64,000 nucleotides of DNA from Blastopirellula marina (GCF_002967765.1 NZ_PUHY01000010.1:1054001-1118000), one strand, 5' to 3'; shown: positions 8,818 to 18,472, counted from the stretch's first letter. Notes: generated by a model from the sequence alone, not told the origin. Numbers and translations: made by a program.

Positions 8818-10983
8818 GTGACCCTTTTCCGCGTTCATTGCCCGACCTGTCATGCTCGACTGAAAGTTACCAGCCGGTCACTGATCGGTCAGATTGTGAA
8901 CTGCCCGAAGTGTGGCAGCATGGTCGAGATCGCTGAACCAGGTGGCAGTACTCCTCCCTCTGAGAAGGCGGAGTCTAAAGCTGCGGCCGTGACGCCTCCT
9001 GTGGTTCCTCCTGCCGAGCCAACGCCGACCACGCCACCCGTCGCGGAAACGCAAGATACGCCCCCCGACGTTTCCAACTCGGACGCGATGTTCGACGATA
9101 TCGACGAAATGCTCGATACCGATTCGTCCGCTGCATCCGTGGCTCCTCCAAAAACCGTAGCTGCGGCAACGCCCCCAGTGGAACCTGCGGCGGAAACGAC
9201 AAGCACGGCCGCTACGGCCCCCATCGATGGAGGAAGGTTTTCTTCCGATGCCAACGTCGGCAAGTGGCGTAATATGGCACTGATCGGTGGTATCTCAGTC
9301 ATGTCCTTGGCGACGATCGCGGTGATCGGTTACGCAGTACTTTCCGAGGGGAACGCCCCGGCTGTCCCCACTGACGATCCCAACACTCAGGAAGTTGCGC
9401 AGGCTGAAGTTCCCGCTGAGAAAGACCCCGTCACGGAAGAAACCAACGTTGAACCACCAAAGCCACAAGAAACCGAGCCCAGTTCTCCCGATGAAACGCC
9501 AGATCCCCCCACACCAACCGATTCTCCATCCGAATCGGAAGAGGTGACCGACGCACCGACGAATGAAGAAAAGCCAGACGAGTCGACGAATCAAGCGACC
9601 GATTCGCCTATGACCGAAGAAAATCCGTTCCTCTTCGGTGACCCCGAAGACCAACCCAAGGATTCACCGCCGGCTGAGGAACCTGCCCAGCCAGACGCGG
9701 ATCAACCAGTCGTCGCCGCAACGCCCAAATCGATTTTGGAACTGAAGGATGATCCGCTGTACGAGGTCTTCGGCGAATCGTTCCCGATCTTCGATCCAGA
9801 TGCCATCGAAGGCTCTGCCAACAACGCCACTCCTCAGCTTGCTCAAGGCAATCCCGCGGTTCCCGTCGCCGAACCACCCCCGACGCCCGAGTTGGTTCCT
9901 CCGATTCAAGAGGTCGATGTGGCCGCCAGATTGCGTGACCCGATTGTCGAGATCAGCCTAAAGGATATGCCGCTCAACGAATTCACTTCGTTCGTAACGC
10001 AAATGAGCACGGCACCAGTCACGCTTGATCCACTGGCGCTGGCCTACGCCGAGATCAATGCGACCAAGCCGATCTCCATTCAGCAATCGCGGACATCCGT
10101 CGAAGGCATTTTGCGTGCCGCGGTCCATCCGTTTGGCCTGGATGTAGTGGCGACCGATCACAGTGCCCGACTGCAAATCACGCAGCCACTCGACGGTCAT
10201 CAACGCACCATGCGACTTCAAGTCGATGACATGGCCAGCGATGCCAAGGAGGTCGCTGATTTAGCCTACTTGTTGACCCACGTTGTCGAACCGATGTCTT
10301 GGAATCACGCACGTGGGCAAGGTTTATATCGTGTCGATCCCGATGCGATCATGATCACGCAAAACGAAGTCGCCCAGTTCAAGTCAATGATCTTTCTCGA
10401 GAAGATGCGGGTTGCGCGCGGGCTTTCGCCCAAATCGAAGTACGCCCCAGAACTGTTCGCCGTGAAGCTCCGTAGTGATCAACTCGAACCTATCTTGCAG
10501 AAATCGGTCAATCTCCAGATTGTCGTCCCGACACCGATGTACAAGGTAATCGATCAAATGGAAAAGAAGACGGGGCTCGATATTCTTTGCGATTGGGATT
10601 CACTGGCATTGAACAAGCTGGGCCCAGCAACGCCAGTAACCGTTTCATCGACGGGGCACACGGTCGGCGAAATGCTCGTTCGCTTCTGCCAAAGCTGGAA
10701 GTTGGAAGCGTTGCCGATCAATGCTCATACCGTGCAGTTGGTAAGCCGATCGTCCGTGCCGGTGATGCCGTGGCTCGAATTCTATGATCTCTCCGAGATG
10801 AACCTCGGAAAGTCCCAGGCAACCGCCATGATCAACGAAGCAGAGCGGCAACTAAGTGACCTGCGAAAAACGGGCTACGGCGAAGTGCTCTACGATCCCA
10901 TTTCAAAACACTTGTTGGCACTGCTCTCGAAAGAAGACCACCAAAAGTTGCAATACTTCTTGCAGCGAAAGATGGCACCTTAA
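8818..10983 (+). CDS. Zinc-ribbon single-pass membrane protein with two STN/SW-type repeats
   Basis: 721 residues from GTG 8818. Residues 8-33 form a zinc ribbon (CPTCHARLKV...IVNCPKCGSM), like the MJ0042-type finger of many planctomycete proteins. A disordered Pro/Thr-rich stretch, a membrane helix (about 152-175) and a second long acidic, Pro-rich linker (about 180-370) follow. The C-terminal 350 residues repeat twice the plan of the paralogue array at 13882-25551. The STN-like units begin at VEISLKDMPLNEFTSFVTQM and at LQIVVPTPMYKVIDQMEKKT. The units after each read HVVEPMSW...YRVDPDAIMITQ and DLRKTGYGEVLYDPISKHLL. The SW motif is present once and degenerate. Probably co-transcribed with the pseudokinase; cytoplasmic finger, periplasmic repeats. 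Function unknown. Confidence 0.85.
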   Translation: MTLFRVHCPTCHARLKVTSRSLIGQIVNCPKCGSMVEIAEPGGSTPPSEKAESKAAAVTPPVVPPAEPTPTTPPVAETQDTPPDVSNSDAMFDDIDEMLDTDSSAASVAPPKTVAAATPPVEPAAETTSTAATAPIDGGRFSSDANVGKWRNMALIGGISVMSLATIAVIGYAVLSEGNAPAVPTDDPNTQEVAQAEVPAEKDPVTEETNVEPPKPQETEPSSPDETPDPPTPTDSPSESEEVTDAPTNEEKPDESTNQATDSPMTEENPFLFGDPEDQPKDSPPAEEPAQPDADQPVVAATPKSILELKDDPLYEVFGESFPIFDPDAIEGSANNATPQLAQGNPAVPVAEPPPTPELVPPIQEVDVAARLRDPIVEISLKDMPLNEFTSFVTQMSTAPVTLDPLALAYAEINATKPISIQQSRTSVEGILRAAVHPFGLDVVATDHSARLQITQPLDGHQRTMRLQVDDMASDAKEVADLAYLLTHVVEPMSWNHARGQGLYRVDPDAIMITQNEVAQFKSMIFLEKMRVARGLSPKSKYAPELFAVKLRSDQLEPILQKSVNLQIVVPTPMYKVIDQMEKKTGLDILCDWDSLALNKLGPATPVTVSSTGHTVGEMLVRFCQSWKLEALPINAHTVQLVSRSSVPVMPWLEFYDLSEMNLGKSQATAMINEAERQLSDLRKTGYGEVLYDPISKHLLALLSKEDHQKLQYFLQRKMAP

Positions 10984-11011
10984 GAGACGACTCTTGCTGC
11001 TAACACAATGA

Positions 11012-11096
11012 ACCACGGATTACACCGAGAACACGGATAAGATTCGCCCGAGGCGAAGTTCCTTTTCTTATCCCTATTCATCCGTGAAATCCGTGG
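11012..11096. repeat. Long imperfect hairpin repeat (dispersed REP-like element) between convergent genes
   Basis: The left arm at 11012-11041 starts ACCACGGATTACACCGAG; the right arm at 11067-11096 ends TCCGTGAAATCCGTGGT. The arms pair along about 30 bases with a few mismatches. At the tip, TTCGCC-CGA-GGCGAA (11043-11057) forms a perfect inner stem. Similar ACCACGGAT...ACACGGAT sequences recur between genes in many environmental bacterial genomes. It may act as a two-way terminator between the gene at 8818 and aroF. Confidence 0.7.
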
Positions 11097-11115
11097 TCAG
11101 TAACTTTGCGTGATC

Positions 11116-12141
11116 TTAGACTTCAGCGCCACACTGAATGCCAATTGCATTGGCAACCGCACGGCAGCGCCGCATGGTGGCATCGAACGTTGGCAGATCG
11201 AGCGATTGGTAACCGTCGCTCATTGCCTGATCTGGCTCAGGATGCACTTCGACGATAATCCCGTCCGCACCGATTGCTACGGCGGCCACGCACATATCAG
11301 GTACCAGTGCCGCGTGTCCCGTGCCGTGACTTGGATCGATCACGACCGGCAAGTGCGTCTTTTGATGCAGGTAAGAAACGGTTGCCAGTGGAAGAGTGAA
11401 GCGAGTATGCGACTCGAAAGTACGGATGCCGCGTTCACATAGCATGACGCGGGTGTTGCCTTCATTCAGGATGTACTCAGCAGCGAGAAGCAACTCGTCG
11501 ATGGTGGCAGAAGGACCTCGCTTCAGAAGAACCGCCCGGTCAACCCGTCCGACCTCTTCCAGTAAGCGGTAGTTTTGCATGTTACGGGCACCAATTTGCA
11601 AGACATCGGCGTACTTCGCAACAAGTTCCACGTCTTCCGAAGCTACGACTTCGGTCACCACGGCTAAGCCTGTTTCTTCTCGGGCGGTGGCCAACATTTT
11701 GAGGCCCTCCTCCTTCAAACCTTGGAACGAGTAAGGACTCGTACGCGGTTTGAATGCCCCGCCCCGCAGCGCCGTCGCTCCGGCTGCTTTGACAGCCTTG
11801 GCGGTGGCGACGATCTGGTCTTCACTTTCGACCGAACAAGGTCCGGCGATGACACCACATTTGCCGTTGCCAACCTCTAAGCTGCCTGCTTTGACCAAGG
11901 TTGGTTCGGGCTTCACCTCCAAACTAGCGACCTTGTAAGGCGCTAAGATCGGAACCACCTTGGATACACCGGCGACCGTTTCCAGCGATTCACGCATCTC
12001 TTCTCGTTTATCGCCGATCGCGGCAATCACCGTCCGCTCGGTTCCGACGATCACGTGGGCTTTCAGCCCCATGCGTTCGACCTTTTCGGCCGCCTTTTGG
12101 ACTAATTCTTCAGTCGCGTCCCGTTTCATAACAATGATCAT
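11116..12141 (-). CDS. aroF: 3-deoxy-7-phosphoheptulonate (DAHP) synthase with N-terminal regulatory domain
   Basis: 341 residues, ATG at 12141 preceded by GGAAGAGA. The enzyme condenses phosphoenolpyruvate and erythrose 4-phosphate, the first step of the shikimate pathway. Residues 1-75 ([20 protein letters not shown]) are the ferredoxin/ACT-like N-terminal domain of the Thermotoga-type enzyme. The barrel then shows [57 protein letters not shown] and [14 protein letters not shown], all family hallmarks including the metal-binding Cys and His. Cytoplasmic; the N-terminal domain suggests feedback control by an aromatic end product. It sits alone, separated from the upstream kinase gene by a strong terminator. 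Confidence 0.95.
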   Translation of the reverse strand: MIIVMKRDATEELVQKAAEKVERMGLKAHVIVGTERTVIAAIGDKREEMRESLETVAGVSKVVPILAPYKVASLEVKPEPTLVKAGSLEVGNGKCGVIAGPCSVESEDQIVATAKAVKAAGATALRGGAFKPRTSPYSFQGLKEEGLKMLATAREETGLAVVTEVVASEDVELVAKYADVLQIGARNMQNYRLLEEVGRVDRAVLLKRGPSATIDELLLAAEYILNEGNTRVMLCERGIRTFESHTRFTLPLATVSYLHQKTHLPVVIDPSHGTGHAALVPDMCVAAVAIGADGIIVEVHPEPDQAMSDGYQSLDLPTFDATMRRCRAVANAIGIQCGAEV

Positions 12142-12203
12142 GGCTTTCTCTTCCCAGGCTATTTTGGTGAGGTGTCAGATAGTTAAAAGTTGGCAATAGA
12201 AAC

Positions 12204-12237
12204 AAAAAAAGCCCTGAATCGCTTTCCGATTCAGGGC
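12204..12237 (-). terminator. Rho-independent terminator after the histidine kinase gene
   Basis: Perfect 11-base arms GCCCTGAATCG (12211-12221) and CGATTCAGGGC (12227-12237) with a 5-base loop. On the minus strand it is followed by seven T (A-run 12204-12210). Confidence 0.9.
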
Positions 12238-12413
12238 TTTGGAATTCTTCTGTTTAGCAGCAGCAAGTTACACAGAATCCTCGGCCCTACTCGGAAAGTA
12301 GCTAAAAAAGTAACCGAAGGTAAATTGCCAGCTGTTCATGCCACTCATTATGTGCGCGTTTTCGTTCGTGACAAGCCCGATTCTGCTCGGGCACGCAGAA
12401 ATCATATATCGGG

Positions 12414-13268
12414 CTATTGCCGCACCGACGACGTGGGAAGCATGCTGCCGCCGGAAACGGGCACAACATGGGAGACATCCGATCGACTGCTGGGGTTCGC
12501 CTCGGCTGCGGGAATCCGAATCGTAAACGCCGTTCCCATACCAACTGTGCTCTGCACGCGGATCTTACCTTGATGGGCCTCGACGATATCACGACATGCC
12601 GCCAAACCGATTCCGGTGCCACCCTTGCCCGTTTCATCGGGGCCGCTTTTGGTGCTGTAGAACGCATCGAAGATTTGGGGCAGTTGGTCGCTGGGAATGC
12701 CCACACCGTGGTCCCGCACTAACAAATCGACCATGTGATCAGCCGCGTCGTACGAAAGCCGGAGAATCAAACGTCCCCCTTGGGGCATGGCCTGCCGGGC
12801 ATTGATCATCAGGTTCAGCAGGACTTGTTGAATCTGGTTGCCGTTGGCGAGTGCCTGGGGAACGTCGTTATTCTGGAATTCGATTTCGATGCGATACTTG
12901 CGCATCTCGCGTTCCAACAACACAATCGTGTCGTCAACGATCTTCGAGAGTTCGGTCGGCTCCATCCGATTGCCCCGGTTCTTCGCCATGGCCAGCACGC
13001 CGGTAGTGATCTTCGCAGCGCGTTCACCAGCCGCCGAGATCTTTTCGAAACAGTTGTTCCGGGTTTGTTCGTCTTTGTGACGCAGCCCCATGCGGGCGTA
13101 GTTGATCACCGACATCAGCACGTTATTAAATTCGTGAGTCGTCGTGCTGACCAGTTCGCCCATCGCGGTCAGCTTCTGTGCTTCCAACAGACGGCGTTTC
13201 AGGATTTCGATTTCCTTAGCCTGTTGTTCGACGATTGATGCTTGAGAAGTCGCTTGCAAGTCGGTCAT
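12414..13268 (-). CDS. Soluble two-component sensor histidine kinase
   Basis: 284 residues from ATG 13268, which has AAGG upstream; the slightly longer frame would need a TTG. It starts with a coiled-coil-prone stretch (EQQAKEIEILKRRLLEAQKL). The dimerisation/phosphoacceptor region follows (MGELVSTTTHEFNNVLMSVI), with H45 the likely phosphorylated histidine. The HATPase domain shows the N box (QQVLLNLMINARQAMPQGG), G1 (DHGVGIPSDQLPQIFDAF) and G2 (GGTGIGLAACRDIVEAHQGK). No membrane segment, PAS or receiver domain is present, so the input is unclear. No response regulator is adjacent, making it an orphan kinase. Its transcript ends at the hairpin at 12204-12237. Confidence 0.92.
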   Translation of the reverse strand: MTDLQATSQASIVEQQAKEIEILKRRLLEAQKLTAMGELVSTTTHEFNNVLMSVINYARMGLRHKDEQTRNNCFEKISAAGERAAKITTGVLAMAKNRGNRMEPTELSKIVDDTIVLLEREMRKYRIEIEFQNNDVPQALANGNQIQQVLLNLMINARQAMPQGGRLILRLSYDAADHMVDLLVRDHGVGIPSDQLPQIFDAFYSTKSGPDETGKGGTGIGLAACRDIVEAHQGKIRVQSTVGMGTAFTIRIPAAEANPSSRSDVSHVVPVSGGSMLPTSSVRQ

Positions 13269-13502
13269 CCGTGAGCCTTCTGGCAATGTTTGTCTTGTTC
13301 AGTGGGGCGAGCGCAAGAGCTAGCAGTCGCAGGGAACGTTGCTTCACAGAATCCTTTCTGCAGCAAACCGTTCAAGTGGAGGCAATTGCCCTTAGATATC
13401 TCTATCGTCGCTCGGGGCATGATCGCTACAATCACCACCGGAACAATCGGCAGTCTTTATGGCTGCCTATTCAAGCTGCCTAGATTCTCGGAGTTCGCAC
13501 GG

Positions 13503-13766
13503 ATGCACACGCTCGACCTACTCGACCAGGCTATCGCCACCGCCAAAGACTTGGGATACCAAATCCGCCGCGAATGGCTCGAAGGCCAAAGCGGGGGCGT
13601 TTGCGAGATCGCCGGGCAGCGGTGGATCTTTCTCGATCTCAGTCTTTCTTCGCTCGAACAGCTCGATCAGGTTCTCGAAGCCTTGCGGACCGATCCAGCA
13701 TTAGAGCAAGCACCGCTGTCGCCACAAATGAGCCAAATCCTGGGCCGCACCCGCCGAGCCGCCTAG
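13503..13766 (+). CDS. Small conserved-looking protein of unknown function
   Basis: 87 residues from ATG 13503 (MHTLDLLDQAIATAKDLGYQ). The frame is open upstream, but codons before this ATG read as non-coding. The sequence has an amphipathic first helix, then strands (GGVCEIAGQRWIFLDLSLSS) and an acidic helix (LEQLDQVLEALRTDPALEQA), which looks like a small alpha/beta cytoplasmic protein. It contains no motif I recognise. It is divergent from the histidine kinase and 115 bases before the paralogue array. The coding call rests on good reading-frame composition and a plausible start. Confidence 0.65.
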   Translation: MHTLDLLDQAIATAKDLGYQIRREWLEGQSGGVCEIAGQRWIFLDLSLSSLEQLDQVLEALRTDPALEQAPLSPQMSQILGRTRRAA

Positions 13767-13881
13767 CGCTCGCACGCGATCAATCGACAACGAATCTAGC
13801 CAAATCGTTGCAGGCGTTTCTCCCCACGGTTAGGGTAATTGCATACTAGTCCCCTGCCTTTTTGCCTGCCAGGACGTTGTT

Positions 13882-15675
13882 ATGCGCGCGTTATCGCTGT
13901 TTGTGGTCGGTTCCGTCCTGTTTTGCACGCCGGTATTCGCCCAGTTTGGTGGCTCGACCTCGGGCACAGATGAGCGACCGAAGAAGCCTCTTACGGTGAT
14001 GCTTTCGACGAACGATGCGATTCAACAGGTCATCCCGCAGATTGCACCTGACTTGACGTCGAGTGACGCGCATAGCAAAGCGTTATTTGCAAGGCTTCTA
14101 TCACAGAACACGAGTGTCAGCTTCCAAGAGATACCTCTTCGTGATGCCGTGAAACAACTCGCGGCAGAAACCGTACTCGATATTCACATCGACGAATACG
14201 CGTTGGAAGAATACGGGCTCGATTCGTCGGTGAAGGTTTCGCTGGCACTGAATGATGTTTCTGTCTACAGCGCACTGAAGTGGATGCTCGCCCAGAACGA
14301 CCTGACCTTCATGATCGATGTCGATCGAATCGTCGTCACTGGTTCCGATCAAGCTGAGCGTCAGTTAGTGAACCGCTTTTATGCCATCCCCAACTTAATT
14401 GGCAATCCTGCCTACCACGACATCTTGATCGAAGTGATCACGACGACCGTTGAACCTGACTCTTGGGAAGATCTCGGGGGGCCCGGTTCGATTTGCCCAT
14501 ACCTAAACGGATTGATGATCAGCACCACCGAGGAAATCCATACGAAGCTCGATCATCTCCTCGTCGGACTTCACCAGGTACAAGCGTTCCCTAGTAATCC
14601 GTATCCGACGGCCAGCTATCGTGTGTCGTTGTTTGCCAAGCAGGAACAAAAGATCCTCAGCGAACTTCAGTCGAAGATAGCCAAGTTTGCCCCGGAAAAA
14701 ATGAGTTTGAAGACGTTTGTCGAACAATTTCGCAAGCACACATCTTGTCCTGTCCATATTGACCAACGAGCACTTGAAGACCTCGGCTACAACCAAGACG
14801 ACGTTACCGTTATTCCGCCAGCCAAGTCGACCTCGCTGAAACGAATCTTAGACATCTCAACGCGGTCCTTCGCCGACGATCTTAGGTGGTTTGTTGCCGG
14901 AGACTTGATCGTCGTCACCACAAAGGAGGAGGCCGACGGGGAACTTGGAATCGAGATTTATCCGGTTCGTGATCTAGCTTGGAAAGGGATTGATATCACC
15001 AACCCAAAAATCGAAGCCCAATTGCTGAAGGATCCTTGGGAAAATGATTCGATCGTCAGCCTCCCTGATTACGAAGCCATGGTTACTCTCCTGGTCACTA
15101 CGATCAAACCTGATTCGTGGGAGGACCTGGGCGGGCCTGGCAGCGTCGGAATTTATGATAACCGATGCGATTGTCTGGTCATCACTCAAACCGAATCCGT
15201 TCACATGCAGATTCAGGCCGCACTTGCGCAAATCCGTGAACGACAACAGCCGATCGACGTCGACAAGTTGTTGGCCGACATCGAAAAGCACGAGTCCACC
15301 ATATTCACTCAAACCTATTCGGCGCTGCGGCAGACAGCGGATACGCCTCTGTTAACTCGTGAGGAAATGCAGCGGATGGCCGAGCGAATCAAGCAGCAAT
15401 TCGCTCCCGAAAGCTGGTCGGACGATTCTGTTTTTATCGAGTCGCTGGGCGATGTCCTCGTGATTCGGCAACGTCGCGATGTTCACCGACAAATCGAGAA
15501 GTTTCTACAGGAAAGAAGCATCATTCCACCCCATCAAATCATCAGTGGTTCGGGATGCATGATGTTCCCTAGCAATCAAAGCTATTTACCACCACAGCAA
15601 GAAGGCAATTCGTCCGCCCAGCCAACGCCTGCGGTACCTCAGGCCAAGGCCCCAGGCGGTGGCGGTGTCTTTTAG
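13882..15675 (+). CDS. Secreted STN/SW-repeat protein, array member 1
   Basis: 597 residues, ATG 13882 with AGGA 8 bases upstream. Signal peptide to about residue 20 (LFVVGSVLFCTPVFA). STN-like unit 1 at 77-155 (VSFQEIPLRDAVKQLAAET; HIDEYALEEYGLDSSVKVSL). SW unit 1 at 165-230 (EPDSWEDLGGPGSI; LMISTTEEIHTKLDHLL). STN-like unit 2 at 272-348. SW unit 2 at 358-452 (YPVRDLAWKGIDIT; KPDSWEDLGGPGSV; CLVITQTESVHMQI). A terminal unit at 476-545 carries APESW and VLVIRQRRDVHRQIEKFL. The tail is Gly/Pro/Gln-rich and ends GGGGVF. STN-like folds occur in secretins and TonB-dependent receptors, but no channel domain is present here. Periplasmic or outer-membrane location is inferred. Function unknown. Confidence 0.85.
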   Translation: MRALSLFVVGSVLFCTPVFAQFGGSTSGTDERPKKPLTVMLSTNDAIQQVIPQIAPDLTSSDAHSKALFARLLSQNTSVSFQEIPLRDAVKQLAAETVLDIHIDEYALEEYGLDSSVKVSLALNDVSVYSALKWMLAQNDLTFMIDVDRIVVTGSDQAERQLVNRFYAIPNLIGNPAYHDILIEVITTTVEPDSWEDLGGPGSICPYLNGLMISTTEEIHTKLDHLLVGLHQVQAFPSNPYPTASYRVSLFAKQEQKILSELQSKIAKFAPEKMSLKTFVEQFRKHTSCPVHIDQRALEDLGYNQDDVTVIPPAKSTSLKRILDISTRSFADDLRWFVAGDLIVVTTKEEADGELGIEIYPVRDLAWKGIDITNPKIEAQLLKDPWENDSIVSLPDYEAMVTLLVTTIKPDSWEDLGGPGSVGIYDNRCDCLVITQTESVHMQIQAALAQIRERQQPIDVDKLLADIEKHESTIFTQTYSALRQTADTPLLTREEMQRMAERIKQQFAPESWSDDSVFIESLGDVLVIRQRRDVHRQIEKFLQERSIIPPHQIISGSGCMMFPSNQSYLPPQQEGNSSAQPTPAVPQAKAPGGGGVF

Positions 15676-15789
15676 CGAAGATGGATCGAATTAATGAACC
15701 AAACACGAAAACGTTGTTGTCCATCCTCCCTGTCCATTAATTGACGAACGTTCGCTCCCCTGCCCTCAGCTTTCACCTTGGAGTTCTTC

Positions 15790-17544
15790 ATGCGCTGGTT
15801 GACTTCGTTGGCTCTCTTATTGTGCCTGAGTGGAACGCTCGTCCATGGTGAGAAGCCAGAACCTGCAGCGGAACCGTTAGGGCGTGTCATACCCGAGTTT
15901 GAATCAGGGTTGACCGACTCGATCCAACAGACGAACGAGTTGTTTGCCCGAACACTTGCGAAGCAGGTAAGTATCGACTTCGCCAAGTTAAAGCTGCGTG
16001 ATGCGATAACTCAGTTTGAACAACTTGCTGGCATTCCGATCCGGATCGATCGCTTGGCCCTTGAAGAACTGGGAGTAACACTTGATGCCGAAGTATCGAT
16101 TCGCGTCGACGAAGTTTCACTTTACAGTGCCCTACGCTGGACGCTGACGCAGCATGAGTTAGCCTACTTTGCCGAAGAAGATAGCCTTTTGATAACGACC
16201 GAGAAGGAATACCAGGAACGACTATTTCACCATTTCTATGCCGTGCCGGAACTGGTCGGGAATCCGGCCGATCACGATAGTCTCATTGAGGCGGTAACAG
16301 CGACCGTCGAACCCGATTCGTGGGAAGAACTGGGCGGTCCTGCTACGATTGCCCCTTTTAACAACGGTGAAATGGTCGGCCAGACTCAGGCCAACCAGGT
16401 TCGTATCGCCCGACTATTCCGACAACTGGAAGCACTTCAAAAATCCCGGAGCGATCCCTACCCGACCAGCTCTCGATTGGTATCCTTGTTCCCTGAACAA
16501 ACGATCGCCATCGACAAGGCCCTTAACGCCGAACAGATGACCGTCGAGTTTCAGCAAACACCCCTGATCGACATCATCGAGCACCTCGACAACCAAGGAT
16601 CGATGACCTTCTATCTCGACGCTAAGGGCCTAGAAGAGTATGGGCTCGCGACAACCATGCCGGTCACGCTATCCAAGGGAACCTATACCAAGAAGCGTTT
16701 GCTGGACATGATCACTCAGCAAACCGAGCTCGATTGGTATATCGCTGGCGATATGGTCGTGATTGCCAATGCCGATGTTGTGGAATCCGACTTAGAGGTT
16801 CGCCTTTATCCGGTACGTGATCTGGCTTGTCGCGGTTTAGACCTTACCGATCCTAAGGTGCGTGACATCGTCTTTCCGCCCGAAATGAATCAGAATTATT
16901 CCTCGACCTCAGGCTTTCTTCACCTGTACGCGGATGCCACTGATCCTGGCCACATGATTCATCTGCCTGACTACGACGCGGTTATCGAATTATTGAAAAC
17001 GACCGTCGAAGCGGAGTCCTGGGCGGAACTTGGCGGGCCGGGCAGTATGTACGCGTTCACTTGGAAAGCCGATTGCCTGGTCATCGCCCAAACGCAGGCC
17101 GTGCACCGCAAGATTGCCGCAGCGCTCACGCTGATGCGCAAGCAACAAAAACCGATCGATACCAAGGCATTTCTAGCAGAGATCGATCGACGTAATCAAG
17201 AAATCTATGTTCGCTCGCATATCATCTCTGGCAACGAAGAGTTGGGAATCCCATCCGTTAGCGAAAGCGATCGGAAGCGACTGGTCGAACAAATCCGCGA
17301 TCGTATTGCCCCCGATAGTTGGGATGGCAAAACAACGTATGTAACCGCGATGAAAGATCGGATTGTCGTACGTCATCGCCGATCGATCCAAAACCAAGTC
17401 ACCGGTTATCTGCTTGATTTGGGCGTGATCAATGATTTTCGGGGCCATGGTTGTCGAGGGCCCTATTCCGGCGGTTACCGCCCACCGCAAATATCGGGCG
17501 ACAGGAACGATGTTCCGCCTGTTCCTATTCCTGAGGTTCATTAG
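15790..17544 (+). CDS. Secreted STN/SW-repeat protein, array member 2
   Basis: 584 residues from ATG 15790, GGAG 7 bases upstream; an in-frame TTG lies 12 bases earlier. Signal peptide MRWLTSLALLLCLSGTLVHG. STN-like units begin VSIDFAKLKLRDAITQFEQL and MTVEFQQTPLIDIIEHLDNQ. SW motifs are EPDSWEELGGPATI and EAESWAELGGPGSM, with a terminal APDSWDG...RIVVRHRRSIQNQV. The YPVRDLACRGLDLT strand precedes SW unit 2. Unlike members 1, 3, 5 and 6 the tail does not end in Phe: it contains GHGCRGPYSGGYRPP, which resembles the tail of member 4. It is followed by a convergent membrane-protein gene only 31 bases away. Confidence 0.83.
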   Translation: MRWLTSLALLLCLSGTLVHGEKPEPAAEPLGRVIPEFESGLTDSIQQTNELFARTLAKQVSIDFAKLKLRDAITQFEQLAGIPIRIDRLALEELGVTLDAEVSIRVDEVSLYSALRWTLTQHELAYFAEEDSLLITTEKEYQERLFHHFYAVPELVGNPADHDSLIEAVTATVEPDSWEELGGPATIAPFNNGEMVGQTQANQVRIARLFRQLEALQKSRSDPYPTSSRLVSLFPEQTIAIDKALNAEQMTVEFQQTPLIDIIEHLDNQGSMTFYLDAKGLEEYGLATTMPVTLSKGTYTKKRLLDMITQQTELDWYIAGDMVVIANADVVESDLEVRLYPVRDLACRGLDLTDPKVRDIVFPPEMNQNYSSTSGFLHLYADATDPGHMIHLPDYDAVIELLKTTVEAESWAELGGPGSMYAFTWKADCLVIAQTQAVHRKIAAALTLMRKQQKPIDTKAFLAEIDRRNQEIYVRSHIISGNEELGIPSVSESDRKRLVEQIRDRIAPDSWDGKTTYVTAMKDRIVVRHRRSIQNQVTGYLLDLGVINDFRGHGCRGPYSGGYRPPQISGDRNDVPPVPIPEVH

Positions 17545-17575
17545 AACTCGACTAACACCATGAGCGGTTTTGCCA

Positions 17576-18334
17576 CTATCGATACCGATCTAACCGACGC
17601 TTTTCTCGCTCGAGCGGGTCGTTCGTTTCTTCGACCATCGACAGATCAAACCCAAGGCCCCCAATCACGCCGATAAGCCCTCCCGCAGTTCCGGTGCAGA
17701 TAGCCGCACTGAGGACAGGAAAGATAAAGCCCGTTCCAAAGCTGACCATCACGCCCAGATAGGCGAACACGAAAACGCAAATTGCGATCGCGATGCGATA
17801 GTAGGCGGACGTCATGATCCCGCCGAGCATTGCCCCCCAGATCGCAAACGGAATCGCCATGAGAAATGCCTGAGTCATCAGCGAGTCGCGGACTCCGCGT
17901 AGCGGCAGAACCCAACCTTCTTTCGCGGCCTCGACGTTCAGATCGTGGATGCCAATCACTGCAGTAACGATCAGTCCACAAACAATTCCGGCGATCACCA
18001 GCACCACACTTCCGCTGGCCTCCCGTGGCTTGGTAAACCAGCGAGTCATGAAGCCTGGCATTGGGCGGGGAGTTTCGCGTGGTGATTTCTCTGGAGCGTT
18101 GTCGACCCAATCCTCGGTCACGTGCTGCACGCCTGGCACATTCCTGGCAACCACCATCGAAGCGCCGAGGCGAGCGGTTCGATTCCAATTAATGTTGCCG
18201 ACCAAAGCCAAAAACCCCAGCAGCGCCGCAAGCATATACAAAGCGATCCCGCGCGGTACGTCGACGAAACAGCACACAGCGGTCGCGGGTAACGCGATCG
18301 CCGTAGTGACCCAAAACGCTTCTTTGAAGTTCAT
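17576..18334 (-). CDS. Multi-pass membrane protein of unknown function
   Basis: 252 residues, ATG 18334. Two membrane helices at the N-terminus (EAFWVTTAIALPATAVCCFV; IALYMLAALLGFLALVGNIN) are followed by a cytoplasmic-looking segment (about 55-105, Pro- and Arg-rich). At least four further hydrophobic segments come after about residue 107 (VVLVIAGIVCGLIVTAVIGI; FLMAIPFAIWGAMLGGIM; IAIAICVFVFAYLGVMVSFG; VLSAAICTGTAGGLIGVIGG). The C-terminus is charged (DPLEREKRRLDRYR). I do not recognise the family. It is inserted on the opposite strand between array members 2 and 3 and shares a divergent intergenic region with member 3, so joint regulation is possible but unproven. Confidence 0.75.
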   Translation of the reverse strand: MNFKEAFWVTTAIALPATAVCCFVDVPRGIALYMLAALLGFLALVGNINWNRTARLGASMVVARNVPGVQHVTEDWVDNAPEKSPRETPRPMPGFMTRWFTKPREASGSVVLVIAGIVCGLIVTAVIGIHDLNVEAAKEGWVLPLRGVRDSLMTQAFLMAIPFAIWGAMLGGIMTSAYYRIAIAICVFVFAYLGVMVSFGTGFIFPVLSAAICTGTAGGLIGVIGGLGFDLSMVEETNDPLEREKRRLDRYR

Positions 18335-18472
18335 GATATTGGTTGCGTCATATGACCAAATAATACAACGACAAGTTTTTATAAGATGATTCTAACCAAA
18401 TGTTTGCAACAAAACCCCCACTTAGCTAGGGTAGCGACATCACCACGTTCTTCTTTCCCTTCGAGGGTCGTC

